From positions 1 to 64,000 of the forward strand of contig NZ_JACJRE010000022.1 in NCBI RefSeq assembly GCF_014697075.1: a stretch of 64,000 nucleotides of DNA. The letters run 5' to 3'. This DNA is from Tolypothrix sp. FACHB-123. Its GTDB lineage: Bacteria; Cyanobacteriota; Cyanobacteriia; Cyanobacteriales; Nostocaceae. Positions 8,071 through 16,935 of this stretch are shown here, piece by piece. Each line of letters opens with the position of its first letter. Within the stretch, counting starts at the first letter, position 1. A program made the position numbers and the translations under genes. The notes under the pieces were generated by a model that saw only the letters and a program-made list of their open reading frames with translations, ran no database searches and was not told the origin of the DNA.

Positions 8071-8303
8071 TAGGGGCGGGGGGTCACCCATTGGTGTCAA
8101 CTTAACGCGAAACCAGCTTTGTAGCAAGGTTTTTCCCCTCACCCCCAACCCCTCTCCCACCGGGAGAGGGGAGCAAGAGATTTAATTCCCCTTCTCCTGG
8201 GGGAGAAGGGGTGAGGGGATGAGGGCGAGGGTTTTTGTACAACACTCGCCGTATATAGCTTTTAGCTTAAGTTGACACAGGTGGGGGTCACCCCGCCCCT
8301 ACG
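8071..8303. repeat. GC-rich inverted repeat interrupted by a second MITE-like insert
   Basis: TAGGGGCGGGG at 8071 and its complement CCCCGCCCCTA ending near 8301 form the outer arms. Between them, GTGTCAACTTAA near 8095-8106 pairs with TTAAGTTGACAC near 8269-8280. GGGTCACCC occurs at 8081-8089 and again at 8285-8293, consistent with duplication on insertion of about 195 bp, although the motif is itself nearly palindromic. The interior holds a further CTCTCCC/GGGAGAG and CTTCTCC/GGAGAAG palindromic stretch. No gene is seen in the 7602-8360 gap. Confidence 0.6.
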
Positions 8304-8360
8304 AGTTGCGTGCTTGGTAAATTAATAATGGGGATGTTTTTTAATTTAGAAATCCCCAAA

Positions 8361-11300
8361 CTAATGAGCAACTTCTAAGGAAAAATTGAGGGTATATGGT
8401 TCTTCCAAAGATTGACGAGTACTAGCTTTAATTGCATCTAAATAGCGACGTAAAGCTAGAAGTTGCTGAGAATTAGGGCGATAGGTGAGATTACCTTGTT
8501 TTTCAAATAGAGGAGCAGATGCGATCGCATGATAATCTGGGTTCTCTTGGGAACTTTGGGTAAGCCAGTTAATATCTACGCCATTAGGAATTAAACCCGC
8601 AGGTAATTCCCCTTCTAAGAAAGCTAACAGGCGTTGCTGACAAGTGCGAGTGTTAACTCCTCTACCCTCAAATAACTGGATAACTTCATTAAAAGATAGG
8701 GCACGTTCTGGTAATAGCCGCAGTAATTCTGTAAACAGGAAATAATCGGTGTATTGTTGTCTGGCTAGTTCTAAAACCTGGGGATGTAAAGGTAACATCG
8801 CTAAACCATAGGCAACTCGGCTACAATTGGGAGCGCCATTTTCACCCAAATATGCATCTTGCATAATCTTGGCGTTGGGTAGTTTTTGTTTTAGCCAACG
8901 GTTAATTGTACCAATGGAAGCAACCCCACCAGTTAAGATAGCTTGATTAATCGCTTCTGTGGGGATACCACGAGCAACCAACAATTTGTTCAGTTCCCGA
9001 TTTAGGCGGCGCACAAAGGGAACTAAGATTTGGCTTTCTAAATCTCGCCGTTGCAATACCCAACGCTGGTCAGCTAAATCTAAGGTGAAAGATTCTTGAT
9101 GTTGTAAAATCAACTTCAAAGCTAATGCTGCATCGAGTACCGCTTGTCCTAACAGCGAACTTTCTAAACGCTGCTGGAGACGAACGCGAGCGCTAATATC
9201 TGGTTCTCCCACACGGGGAAGTTCTAATTCTTCCAAACCCAAACTTTGCCAATGCATGTAGTCTAAACCGGGAATATTCGAGCGCCACAATCCTGGCTGA
9301 GAGCTAATTTGCTCCCCAACAATTTCTGAACGCGATTGGCGAGATTTTGGTGGTACTAATAATTGACAAATAATATCTTGCTCAATACTCTTGCCACCAT
9401 AGGCAAAGCTATGGAGCATGAAATCATTATGAGTTAGTTCTTGGAAGTTTTCTGCTAAATCTACTAATGCCATTTCGGTGGCGGTTGCGCCAATATTCAG
9501 CGCTAGGGTATTACCTAGCAAAGGCTGCTCGTTAATTTGAATCGGGCGCAAACCTTGATTACTGCTTAATTGTACCGTTTCACCGTTGCTAGCATTGAGT
9601 AAGCTTAAAAGACTAGCGATCGCTTCTTCGACAAAAAAGACTTGCTGGGGATGTTGGACTAATTTACTTGTCAGCAATGCTTCCCGCACATTAAAGCGAT
9701 ATTGTTCTGACCAACTAGCTGGACAAGTGCAGATTGCCCCGGCAAGATTATTGATAATATTGCGAAAACTTTGCTCGTCTAAACCAACAGCCGCAGCGGC
9801 TAAACCTTGAGTAGTACTTTGGCGATCGGATTTTAATGTTAATAGTAGTTTAGAGAGCGATCGCACTACCCAAACTAACGGCCCCGCAGAAAATTCGTTA
9901 AATTGCAGTACGGGTTCCCATTTTTGTCTAGCACTTTTGTAGGGAATAGCTAGTTGTAAATATGGTTTCAACTGCGCCGAGTAGGAAGTCTTAATTAAGT
10001 CAGATGCTGGTGCATTTTCCCCCTCACCTTGGTTGACAGAAGCAGTGGGAAGATAAACTTCTGCTGGTAACCTAAATGATTGTTGAAAAGCAGATGCTCC
10101 GGCTTGGTTTTCTGCTAACCAATAGATCGGATAAACGACAAAAGTTGAACTATTTAACAGTGCCGCAGAAATTCCCGTCGTTCCTAAATCAATTCCTAAA
10201 TACCAGCGCGATTCCTGATTATTTGTTAATGAGACTTCTGGCTGATTTCCACTGTGTGCTACAGACAAAGAAGGGCTTGCTGCATCGGCTGTTGTCTCTT
10301 GCTTTTTTTTTTCAATTATCGGGCTAAAGTGTAATTCCGGCTCTGTTTGCGGCGCAGCACCCGCCGCCATTTGTGGTAATTCATTGTTAGTAGTAGACTC
10401 TTTTTGTAACTGTTCTTGATGGTTTTGATTGTTGCTATTCACCCAACTAGTAATTAGCTTGGATGGAGAATTTAGTAACCCATCAAATTGAGCTAAATCT
10501 TCATCCAATAATTGCAACTGCTCCTCATCCAAGGTAATCTCTGGCATGGTAGGAGTTACTTCTGGCTCTAGCAAATTTTCCTGTGCTGAAGCCGGAATAT
10601 AATTATCGAAGGATTGATTTTGCTCTTCATCGAGAATTACTACTTCTGGTTTGGCGGTTTTAGGCGTGAATGTTGTAGTTTTAATAACTTCGTTAACAGA
10701 TTCTAAGGCTGGAAGGATTTCTGTATCTCCATCCCCTAGTAGCTCTGTCAGGGCTGTAATCGTATAAATACCAGATTGATTGGCTTGAGCTTCTGGGACA
10801 GTAACTACTTCTGGTGGCGAGCTAGTTGTCTCTGTGGCTTCGTCAAAAAATAAATCTTGCCATTCTGGTGATGGCTCGGTTTGCTGTATGGGTGGCTCTG
10901 GAATTGGCAAAGTGGCGGCTGTTTCTAACACAGTATCCGCCGCTGGAGTATCGGTAACGCTTAAATCTAATAGATCTGCTCCAGAAGTATCTTCTTCGGC
11001 GGTGACTGCATCCGCTACTACTGGTGGCGGCGAAACTGCTCTAAGTGAGTTAGGAATATTTTCCCTACTAAACAAGCTCGCATACAGTTGATCTACTTCA
11101 TCCGCTGGGGAACTATCTACCAGGAATGTATTCGGAATTGCCGCCTGAGTTTGTGGGGTAGGTGGGGTTGCATCTGCAATCAGTTGCGACAGCACCGTAT
11201 CTAAATCTTCTGTGGTAGGATCTGGTGCTTCTGGCTGTGGCTGGATTGGGGTTTGATGATCAACTGAATCGCTGCTGGTTTGGCTAATTGATAAAGCTGG

Positions 11301-12101
11301 GCGATCGCCGGGAAATTGTTGTATATACTGGGTCAAGTTATTGACAAAGCCGACCATTACCTGTTCGCCTTGTAATCCTTGATTGTGCATTCTCGCCAAG
11401 GCTTGCGATAGGGATTCGTGGTAAGTAAGAATATTCCGCTGTAGTGCTTCAAAGACTACATTCACAGTCCCATCTAAGGAGAGTAAGCGTTGATCTAAGT
11501 CCTTGGCTAGCTTAGATAGGCGCTCTCCTTGGGGTGATGTTTCGGATATACCACCTGGATTTACTGTTACAGGTGAATTGGTTACACCTTGAGTTAACTG
11601 GGCAGTTAAACTAGGCAGCAAGCGATTGCCTAAAACTTGTAAAAATTCGTTAATTATCTGCTCTTGATTTGCCAACTGTTGGCTGAGGGAATGGCTCTGT
11701 AGTCTTCTTTGCTCTAGCTGACGAATTTCTTGTACTAGCGCCGCTCGCTCTTGTAATAAGCCAGCTAATTCGGCTTTGATTGGCTGAATTAAAGCCGAGA
11801 TAGCTGTAGTAATTTGTTCTTGCTCTGCTTGCTGGTTTTCACTTACAGACTGATGATTGTGTTCAACAAACTTTGCTAACAAAGGCGATAGAGTTTTTTG
11901 TTCAGCGGGTTTGTTTGGCTCATCCGCCGCTAAAGTTGTAGTTTCTGCCAATCTCCCCAGAAAGTCGCGAGTCCGCTCTAGAACCTCTCTTGGCTCTTGA
12001 GACTGTCCAGACAACAACTTAGACAGACGCTTACCATTACTGGCAAGTAAATTGTCAATATCTGCGATCAATTTTTGAATTTCATCTGTGTGAGAAGTCA
12101 C
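8361..12101 (-). CDS. Large coiled-coil protein with C-terminal Hsp70-like ATPase domain
   Basis: 1246 residues. Residues about 1-270 are helical and coiled-coil-like (Q-E-R-A-A-L-V-Q-E-I-R-Q-L-E-Q-R-R). Residues about 280-610 are acidic and Pro/Thr/Ser-rich, probably disordered. From about residue 629 an actin/Hsp70-type ATPase begins with the phosphate-1 motif Y-L-G-I-D-L-G-T-T-G-I-S-A-A-L. F-F-V-E-E-A-I-A-S-L-L falls in the connecting region, and the adenosine motif I-L-T-G-G-V-A-S-I-G lies near 1050. There is no recognisable Hsp70 substrate-binding domain, so it is not a classical DnaK. It may be a scaffold, division or shape factor, but this is speculation. The gene is monocistronic between repeat-rich spacers. 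Confidence 0.75.
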   Translation of the reverse strand: MTSHTDEIQKLIADIDNLLASNGKRLSKLLSGQSQEPREVLERTRDFLGRLAETTTLAADEPNKPAEQKTLSPLLAKFVEHNHQSVSENQQAEQEQITTAISALIQPIKAELAGLLQERAALVQEIRQLEQRRLQSHSLSQQLANQEQIINEFLQVLGNRLLPSLTAQLTQGVTNSPVTVNPGGISETSPQGERLSKLAKDLDQRLLSLDGTVNVVFEALQRNILTYHESLSQALARMHNQGLQGEQVMVGFVNNLTQYIQQFPGDRPALSISQTSSDSVDHQTPIQPQPEAPDPTTEDLDTVLSQLIADATPPTPQTQAAIPNTFLVDSSPADEVDQLYASLFSRENIPNSLRAVSPPPVVADAVTAEEDTSGADLLDLSVTDTPAADTVLETAATLPIPEPPIQQTEPSPEWQDLFFDEATETTSSPPEVVTVPEAQANQSGIYTITALTELLGDGDTEILPALESVNEVIKTTTFTPKTAKPEVVILDEEQNQSFDNYIPASAQENLLEPEVTPTMPEITLDEEQLQLLDEDLAQFDGLLNSPSKLITSWVNSNNQNHQEQLQKESTTNNELPQMAAGAAPQTEPELHFSPIIEKKKQETTADAASPSLSVAHSGNQPEVSLTNNQESRWYLGIDLGTTGISAALLNSSTFVVYPIYWLAENQAGASAFQQSFRLPAEVYLPTASVNQGEGENAPASDLIKTSYSAQLKPYLQLAIPYKSARQKWEPVLQFNEFSAGPLVWVVRSLSKLLLTLKSDRQSTTQGLAAAAVGLDEQSFRNIINNLAGAICTCPASWSEQYRFNVREALLTSKLVQHPQQVFFVEEAIASLLSLLNASNGETVQLSSNQGLRPIQINEQPLLGNTLALNIGATATEMALVDLAENFQELTHNDFMLHSFAYGGKSIEQDIICQLLVPPKSRQSRSEIVGEQISSQPGLWRSNIPGLDYMHWQSLGLEELELPRVGEPDISARVRLQQRLESSLLGQAVLDAALALKLILQHQESFTLDLADQRWVLQRRDLESQILVPFVRRLNRELNKLLVARGIPTEAINQAILTGGVASIGTINRWLKQKLPNAKIMQDAYLGENGAPNCSRVAYGLAMLPLHPQVLELARQQYTDYFLFTELLRLLPERALSFNEVIQLFEGRGVNTRTCQQRLLAFLEGELPAGLIPNGVDINWLTQSSQENPDYHAIASAPLFEKQGNLTYRPNSQQLLALRRYLDAIKASTRQSLEEPYTLNFSLEVAH

Positions 12102-12489
12102 TTTAGATACCTTATGTAGAAATTTACGTTAAATTGGCGAGGAAATTAATTTACAATAATTAAAGTTACAAGGGCTGGCTTTTACCCGTCGAGTTGTTGG
12201 GTGCAATTGTGTTGATGCGATCGCTTTTGGCAATCTTGGCGATTGTTAATTCAGTAACTATTTACGAAAATCGGCTTGGTAGCTACTGAAAGTCAGAGAG
12301 GACAACAGATGTTTGGTAGCGTCAGCAGCACAACAGTCTACTGGGTGCTGTCCTTGCTCACCAAACAAGTAATGTTATAGCTTCTCAGATTTCATAGCAT
12401 AAAAAAACAAAAAAAATACCACAGTTATTAAACTACTTTTGGTAAAAAAACAATTTGTGTACCTAACCAGCAACTAGTAATCAGGGGTG

Positions 12490-12545
12490 TTGACGGTTGA
12501 CGGTTGACGGTTGACGGTTGACGGTTGACGGTTGATGGTTGACGG
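12490..12545. repeat. Heptamer tandem repeat TTGACGG, eight copies
   Basis: Eight contiguous heptamers: TTGACGG six times, TTGATGG once, then TTGACGG. This is a classical heptameric short tandem repeat of filamentous cyanobacteria. It abuts the GTAGGGGCGGG inverted repeat. Confidence 0.92.
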
Positions 12546-12547
12546 TG

Positions 12548-12611
12548 GTAGGGGCGGGTTTACAAATATCTTCGCTTTTATAATCCGAATCTCGGTGAAC
12601 CCGCCCCTACA
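12548..12611. repeat. Dispersed inverted repeat GTAGGGGCGGGTTTA...GAACCCGCCCCTAC (copy 1)
   Basis: A 64-bp element with arms GTAGGGGCGGGTT and its complement, and a 35-40 bp AT-rich middle. Two relatives lie at 20886-20948 and 36781-36842; the arms and the GGTGAACCCGCCC half are conserved while the centre varies. It probably is a small palindromic, MITE-like repeat. Each copy sits next to a TTGAC/GTCAG-type heptamer tract. Confidence 0.7.
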
Positions 12612-13004
12612 GACTGTTGACGGCGATGCACTGAAGCTCTGCCGTTCGCGTAGCGTCCCGTAGGGAAGTGTTGCCCGTTGCCCTTTAAATCTTCTGCCTT
12701 GAGCCAAAAACAGCTAAAAGTTTTAGGTTAGCAAAAATTAACTCCCTTGAGTATCATTAATGATGGTTACCTGTGTTTTGAAGTCATCGGGCTTTCTTTA
12801 GAGTTAGCTCCCAAACCAAGACTTCAAAAACCACAATCTGCTTGATGCATAATTGTTTCTAGGTTTATATCGCTTTCTTGTGTATCATAGTTTAGTTTTA
12901 TTTTGTTACAGGACTGTGTTTTGATAGCTGAGGCTGAATATAGCGATCGCGTTTGTTGTATACCCAACAGCTTTATTTAATAAGTATGTAATCAAGATGT
13001 TGTA

Positions 13005-13706
13005 ATGGAAGACCGATATAGCGTGCAAACGCCTGTAAATCCCTGGATGATCGCGTCGGCCCCCTTTTTTCAAGGGTTGCCCGAACTGGTTGTAGAATCA
13101 GCTCTCACCCATCTTGTGACTCGTACTCACCCAGCCAATCAGGTAATTCTACTGGAAAATGACTGGGGTGGTTCTGTATATTTTATTGTGGATGGATGGG
13201 TCAAAATTCGCACCTATAACCTAGAAGGCAAAGAAGTGACGTTGAATATTCTGGGTAAGGGGGAATTGTTTGGTGAAATGGCGGCGTTAGATGAAGTACC
13301 TCGCTCTACCGATGTAATTACTCTAACACCCACAATAATTGGCAGTATGCCGTCACAGGACTTTGTCAAGTTACTGCAAACAGAACCCCTAGCTGGAATG
13401 CGATTAGCGCAATTAATGGCGCGACGCTTACGCCAAGTCAATCGTCGGCTGCGCTTGCGGGAATCTGACAGCCAGTCACGAGTGGCAGATACTTTGCTAT
13501 TTTTGGCAGAAGGACAAGGTAAAAAGGCACAAACAGGCACGGAAATACCTAATTTACCACATCGAGAACTAAGTAGTTTAAGTGGGCTGGCGCGGGAAAC
13601 AGTTACAAGAGTGTTGACTAGGTTAGAAAAGAAAGGCTTAATTAAACGGGATCAGGATATTATTTGTATTCCCGATATCTCAGCTTTGGAACGAATGATC
13701 GTTTAA
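13005..13706 (+). CDS. Crp/Fnr family transcriptional regulator (cAMP-receptor type)
   Basis: 233 residues. The cyclic-nucleotide-binding beta barrel spans about 17-130 and contains the phosphate-binding cassette F-G-E-M-A-A-L-D-E-V-P-R-S-T-D-V, with the Glu and Arg-Ser expected for true cAMP binding. A long dimer helix follows (M-R-L-A-Q-L-M-A-R-R-L-R-Q-V), then a winged helix-turn-helix (L-S-S-L-S-G-L-A-R-E-T-V-T-R-V-L-T-R-L-E-K-K-G-L-I) near 188-217. The cassette separates it from NtcA-type 2-oxoglutarate sensors; it resembles the cyanobacterial SyCRP1/AnCrp group. It precedes the DUF2232 and CobT-family genes but is separated from them by 165 bp. Confidence 0.88.
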   Translation: MEDRYSVQTPVNPWMIASAPFFQGLPELVVESALTHLVTRTHPANQVILLENDWGGSVYFIVDGWVKIRTYNLEGKEVTLNILGKGELFGEMAALDEVPRSTDVITLTPTIIGSMPSQDFVKLLQTEPLAGMRLAQLMARRLRQVNRRLRLRESDSQSRVADTLLFLAEGQGKKAQTGTEIPNLPHRELSSLSGLARETVTRVLTRLEKKGLIKRDQDIICIPDISALERMIV

Positions 13707-13871
13707 AAACTTGTCAATTGAAGCTTAAACGCGTCTAAATTGAACATTTTTCGTGAAAGCTGTCACTTGTCATTAGTCATTAGTCATTTGCGGAAAGGAC
13801 ACAATGAACAATGACAAGTGGCAAAGCGACAAGCTGATGAGTCAATATACAGTTTAAATGCGTCATAGCTT

Positions 13872-14633
13872 ATGAGTATCTTAGATTCTCTGCCAGAGGA
13901 ACCTGAGCAAAGCCCATCTTCAACATCGCCAATTAGTCAAAATTCAGAGTTAGACAAACAAGGTAGTCATGTGAAGTTTGGCAATGAAGACAAACTGCGA
14001 TCGCCCAAACTCAAGGTTGATGCACCTCTGAGAATGGTGGAAACGGCTTTTTTAGCGAGTACTGCTAGTTTAATTTGGTTTGTTAATTTTTACTTTCCCT
14101 TAGGGCCAGTTTTACGGATATTTTTTCCCATCCCGATTGCGCTGGTTTATCTCCGTTGGGGGCGAAGAGCTGCGAGTATGGCAGCAGTCACATCTGGGTT
14201 ACTGCTGGCGGTATTAATGGGGCCAGTGCGGAGTTTGTTATTTGTTATGCCCTTTGGCGTGATGGGCGTGCTATTAGGAACCACATGGAACCGTCGTGCC
14301 CCCTGGATAGTGTCGATTACCTTGGGTATGCTACTAGGTACTTTAGGAGCCTTTTTCCGCGTCTGGTTACTATCTTTGTTGTCTGGTGAGGATTTGTGGG
14401 TTTATGCGATCAACCAAGTCACAGAGTTAGCGGAGTGGTTATTCCTCAAGCTGGGGTTATTAAGCAATCCCAGTATTTTTTGGATTCAAGTCGGCGCGAT
14501 CGCTCTGATTATGTTAAATAATTTTATTTATTTATTTATCGTCCACCTAGCAGCATGGCTACTCTTAGATCGTCTAGGAAATCCCATCCCCCGTCCGCCA
14601 CGTTGGGTACAAGTTTTAATGGATTATGAATAA
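13872..14633 (+). CDS. DUF2232 family membrane protein
   Basis: 253 residues with a polar, Pro/Ser-rich N-terminus of about 55 residues, then six or more hydrophobic segments (about 57-75, 85-100, 105-130, 140-165, 185-205, 215-240). The G-P-V-L-R-I-F-F-P-I-P-I-A-L-V-Y-L-R-W-G segment is typical of the DUF2232 (YybS-like) family. The function is unknown; some family members resemble ECF transporter S components. It is 61 bp upstream of the CobT-family gene, so a shared transcript is possible. Confidence 0.78.
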   Translation: MSILDSLPEEPEQSPSSTSPISQNSELDKQGSHVKFGNEDKLRSPKLKVDAPLRMVETAFLASTASLIWFVNFYFPLGPVLRIFFPIPIALVYLRWGRRAASMAAVTSGLLLAVLMGPVRSLLFVMPFGVMGVLLGTTWNRRAPWIVSITLGMLLGTLGAFFRVWLLSLLSGEDLWVYAINQVTELAEWLFLKLGLLSNPSIFWIQVGAIALIMLNNFIYLFIVHLAAWLLLDRLGNPIPRPPRWVQVLMDYE

Positions 14634-14694
14634 TAGTCATTTGTCATTGGCAAAAAAGACAACTGACCACTGACGACTGACTACTGACCAACCT

Positions 14695-15828
14695 ATGATT
14701 AATATTTATACCCAAATTCCTCAGGGTGAAGCCTGGATTAATAAGTACCGCGATCGCTTGCCTATATTTGCTTGTATTTTAGGTTTTACGGAAACTGGCT
14801 TAATTCCGGGGATTTCGGCGGCGGGAAAGACTCCAGAAGACCGCAAGTTAACTGCTTGTGCTGATGCTGAATTTTTATCCTACGGAGCAGAACATCAAGC
14901 CAAGTATCCTTTACCACCTTTAACTGCGGGTGCTTCACCTGTATTGATTTCCCGCGCTGTGGTTGAAGCGTTACCAACTCCAGTTTATTTATTGAATGCT
15001 GGCTTACCCCAAACCCCAGCAGTACCGACAATTGATTTGGGAGGCGTTCCCGCTAGATGTTTAAGTCTGGGTAAGGCGATGGAACTTTCCACAGTCCAGC
15101 ACCTACTAGAGCAAGGCCTACATTGGGGTGCGGTGCTGGCTGCAAATCTTCCACAGAGTTATTTAATTTTAGGTGAATGTGTAGTCGGCGGTACGACTAC
15201 CGCCTTGGCAATTTTACAGGGTTTGGGCATAGCTGCTGAGGGGAAAGTTAACAGTAGTCATCCAGTGTGTAACCACATACAAAAATCGGCTTTGGTACAA
15301 GCCGGTTTAGCCAGGATGCAAGAAAACTCAAATTCCCTCGATCCTTTAGAATTAGTCGCCGCTGTAGGCGATCCGATGCAGGTGGTAGTTGCAGGAATGG
15401 CGATCGCTGCTAGTCGTCGCTGTGGTGTGTTGCTGGCTGGTGGGACGCAAATGTTGGCAGTTTATGCCTTGATGAATGCGATCGCCCAAACCTACAATTT
15501 ACCTTGGCAAACAGCAGAGGTGGTTGTGGGTACCACCCGCTGGGTAGCCGAAGATCCTACAGGCGGTACAGTGGAATTAGCTCTGAATTTAGCTAAAACA
15601 AGCATGATTAGGGGTGGAGAGGTTCCACCCCTATTAGCAACTCAACTGAGTTTTGCTGATTCTCGTTATCCCCAACTCCAAGCTTACGAGCAGGGTTTTG
15701 TGAAAGAAGGCATGGGCGCTGGAGGAGCTGCGATCGCTGCTAGTCTGAGTCTAGGTTGGCAGCAACCACAACTTTTGGAAGCCATTGAACAACAACTTGA
15801 GCGTTTGAGCAGATTCAATCACCAATAG
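14695..15828 (+). CDS. cobT: CobT-family nicotinate mononucleotide-dependent phosphoribosyltransferase (UPF0284 type)
   Basis: 377 residues, matching the cyanobacterial/archaeal branch of CobT-like proteins, which are longer and more divergent than bacterial CobT. Visible family segments are A-C-I-L-G-F-T-E-T-G-L-I-P-G-I-S-A-A-G, G-E-C-V-V-G-G-T-T-T-A-L-A, the V-A-A-V-G-D-P-M-Q region and the C-terminal K-E-G-M-G-A-G-G-A. The known role of the family is transfer of phosphoribosyl to the lower-ligand base in cobamide synthesis; cyanobacteria mostly make pseudocobalamin, so the in vivo base may be adenine (inference). No cobalamin riboswitch is visible upstream. Confidence 0.82.
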   Translation: MINIYTQIPQGEAWINKYRDRLPIFACILGFTETGLIPGISAAGKTPEDRKLTACADAEFLSYGAEHQAKYPLPPLTAGASPVLISRAVVEALPTPVYLLNAGLPQTPAVPTIDLGGVPARCLSLGKAMELSTVQHLLEQGLHWGAVLAANLPQSYLILGECVVGGTTTALAILQGLGIAAEGKVNSSHPVCNHIQKSALVQAGLARMQENSNSLDPLELVAAVGDPMQVVVAGMAIAASRRCGVLLAGGTQMLAVYALMNAIAQTYNLPWQTAEVVVGTTRWVAEDPTGGTVELALNLAKTSMIRGGEVPPLLATQLSFADSRYPQLQAYEQGFVKEGMGAGGAAIAASLSLGWQQPQLLEAIEQQLERLSRFNHQ

Positions 15829-15863
15829 CGGATGCTAAAACTCAGAAATTTCCTATAAATAAA

Positions 15864-16241
15864 TTAGTGAATTCTCTCCCGCAGTAATTGTTCTTCTAAG
15901 GCTGCAATGCGATTATACGCTGCTGTTAATTGAGCTGTTAGTCGTTGTATTTGAATTTCTGGTGAAATGGTTCTTTCTCCACCTTGACGATTCATATCTG
16001 GATAAATCCCGTCTGACAACACATCTTTGTGTTCCATGTCAGGATTGAAATTGAGATTAGCTTTGAATTGATGGTAATGTAAGGCTTCGCTATTTTCTGA
16101 ATAACTTTCTCTTGCCTGGGTTCTAGCTAAAGAGCACTCTGACAAAGTTTGAGAAACTTTATTGTCCAGTTCCTCAATTACTTGGCAGAGGGCATCCAGT
16201 TTATAGCTCAGAGTCATGATCTGCTTTTGTAATGGCTCCAT
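15864..16241 (-). CDS. Hypothetical coiled-coil protein
   Basis: 125 residues, soluble, with helical heptad-like stretches at both ends: K-L-D-A-L-C-Q-V-I-E-E-L-D-N-K-V near residues 11-30, and L-T-A-Q-L-T-A-A-Y-N-R-I-A-A-L-E-E-Q-L near 100-118. The middle is polar. I do not recognise a family. It is convergent with the CobT-family gene (35 bp apart) and has a long AT-rich spacer upstream. The coding potential is supported by amino-acid composition and by coiled-coil periodicity only. Confidence 0.55.
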   Translation of the reverse strand: MEPLQKQIMTLSYKLDALCQVIEELDNKVSQTLSECSLARTQARESYSENSEALHYHQFKANLNFNPDMEHKDVLSDGIYPDMNRQGGERTISPEIQIQRLTAQLTAAYNRIAALEEQLLRERIH

Positions 16242-16935
16242 TTAATACCCTAATCCGCATATTTTCTCTATGTTATTCAATTTACTGGCAACCTTAAAAA
16301 TACTTATGAATTATTTAATTTTTCCCATCCATTGTAGGAATGTGACATTAATTTCATTACTTATAAACATAACTCAATATTTATGATGTTAAACTTTACC
16401 AATTATTTTAAGAAATATTAAGCTCAACGTTGTTACTTTCCAATAACCAGAATAAAGCTGCTAAATCTTTCAATTTTTTCGGTATTTTTCCGTTAATCTA
16501 GACAAATCACAGCGGATTCAGTCATCTGTTTTAGAGGATAAACATGAGTTTGTTAAAAAGAATTTTGTGTCACTTATCCCTTTTCCTGCTTGGCTCTACT
16601 AGTTATTACGGAAGGATGACAATTTAATCAGAAACCAAAGAAATAATTAAGAATTAAGTAATTTAGGTAACCTAGAAAAATTGGCCAGACAAAAACCCGA
16701 AAAAGTATTGTTACAGGTCAAAATGATTTAATTACCGACTCAAAATACTAAATTAAAATAACAAATCAAAAAATACAATTAGTTTCAGTATTTATGCTAG
16801 TGTTATTTTACTGTTGATTGTGGCATGTTAAGTCCCATCATTTTTTCCCATCACCAAAACTGGGATGCACTTGGCTAAATCCGGTACTTCCAGGCGGAAG
16901 AAAGTTATAATATGAAATTTTATATTTAAACATCA
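16242..16935. other. 694-bp AT-rich spacer with one possible 27-codon frame
   Basis: No repeats or RNA structures stand out. A frame at 16544-16627 (+) has a well-spaced AGAGGA ribosome site and encodes a basic start plus a hydrophobic core (L-C-H-L-S-L-F-L-L-G-S), like a truncated signal peptide. It may be the decayed 5' end of a lost secreted protein, or chance. Confidence 0.4.

Larger units (their letters stand above)
12102..13004. other. 903-bp spacer: promoter side of two divergent genes plus repeats
   Basis: This region lies between the minus-strand Hsp70-like gene and the plus-strand Crp-type gene. It holds a heptamer array (12490-12545), one copy of a GTAGGGGCGGG inverted repeat (12548-12611) and a CGTAGCGTCCCGTAGGG motif near 12649-12665 that is frequent in Nostoc-type genomes. 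A short frame across these repeats is not credible as a gene. No RNA gene or recognisable operator was seen. Confidence 0.6.

Noticed and set aside
8361-12101. Classical DnaK chaperone
   Set aside because: There is no C-terminal substrate-binding domain and the ATPase is at the C-terminus after coiled coil, so the DnaK name is not justified.
12474-12707. A minus-strand 77-codon frame over heptamer and inverted repeats
   Set aside because: It is composed almost wholly of repeat DNA and encodes a low-complexity sequence unlike any protein.
14640-14694. Cobalamin riboswitch upstream of the CobT-family gene
   Set aside because: The spacer is only 61 bp and filled with ACTGAC-type heptamers; no B12-box-like sequence is visible.
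16544-16627. A 27-codon frame with a good ribosome site and signal-like hydrophobic core
   Set aside because: Too short and unsupported; noted in the spacer entry as a possible remnant, but not called as a gene.
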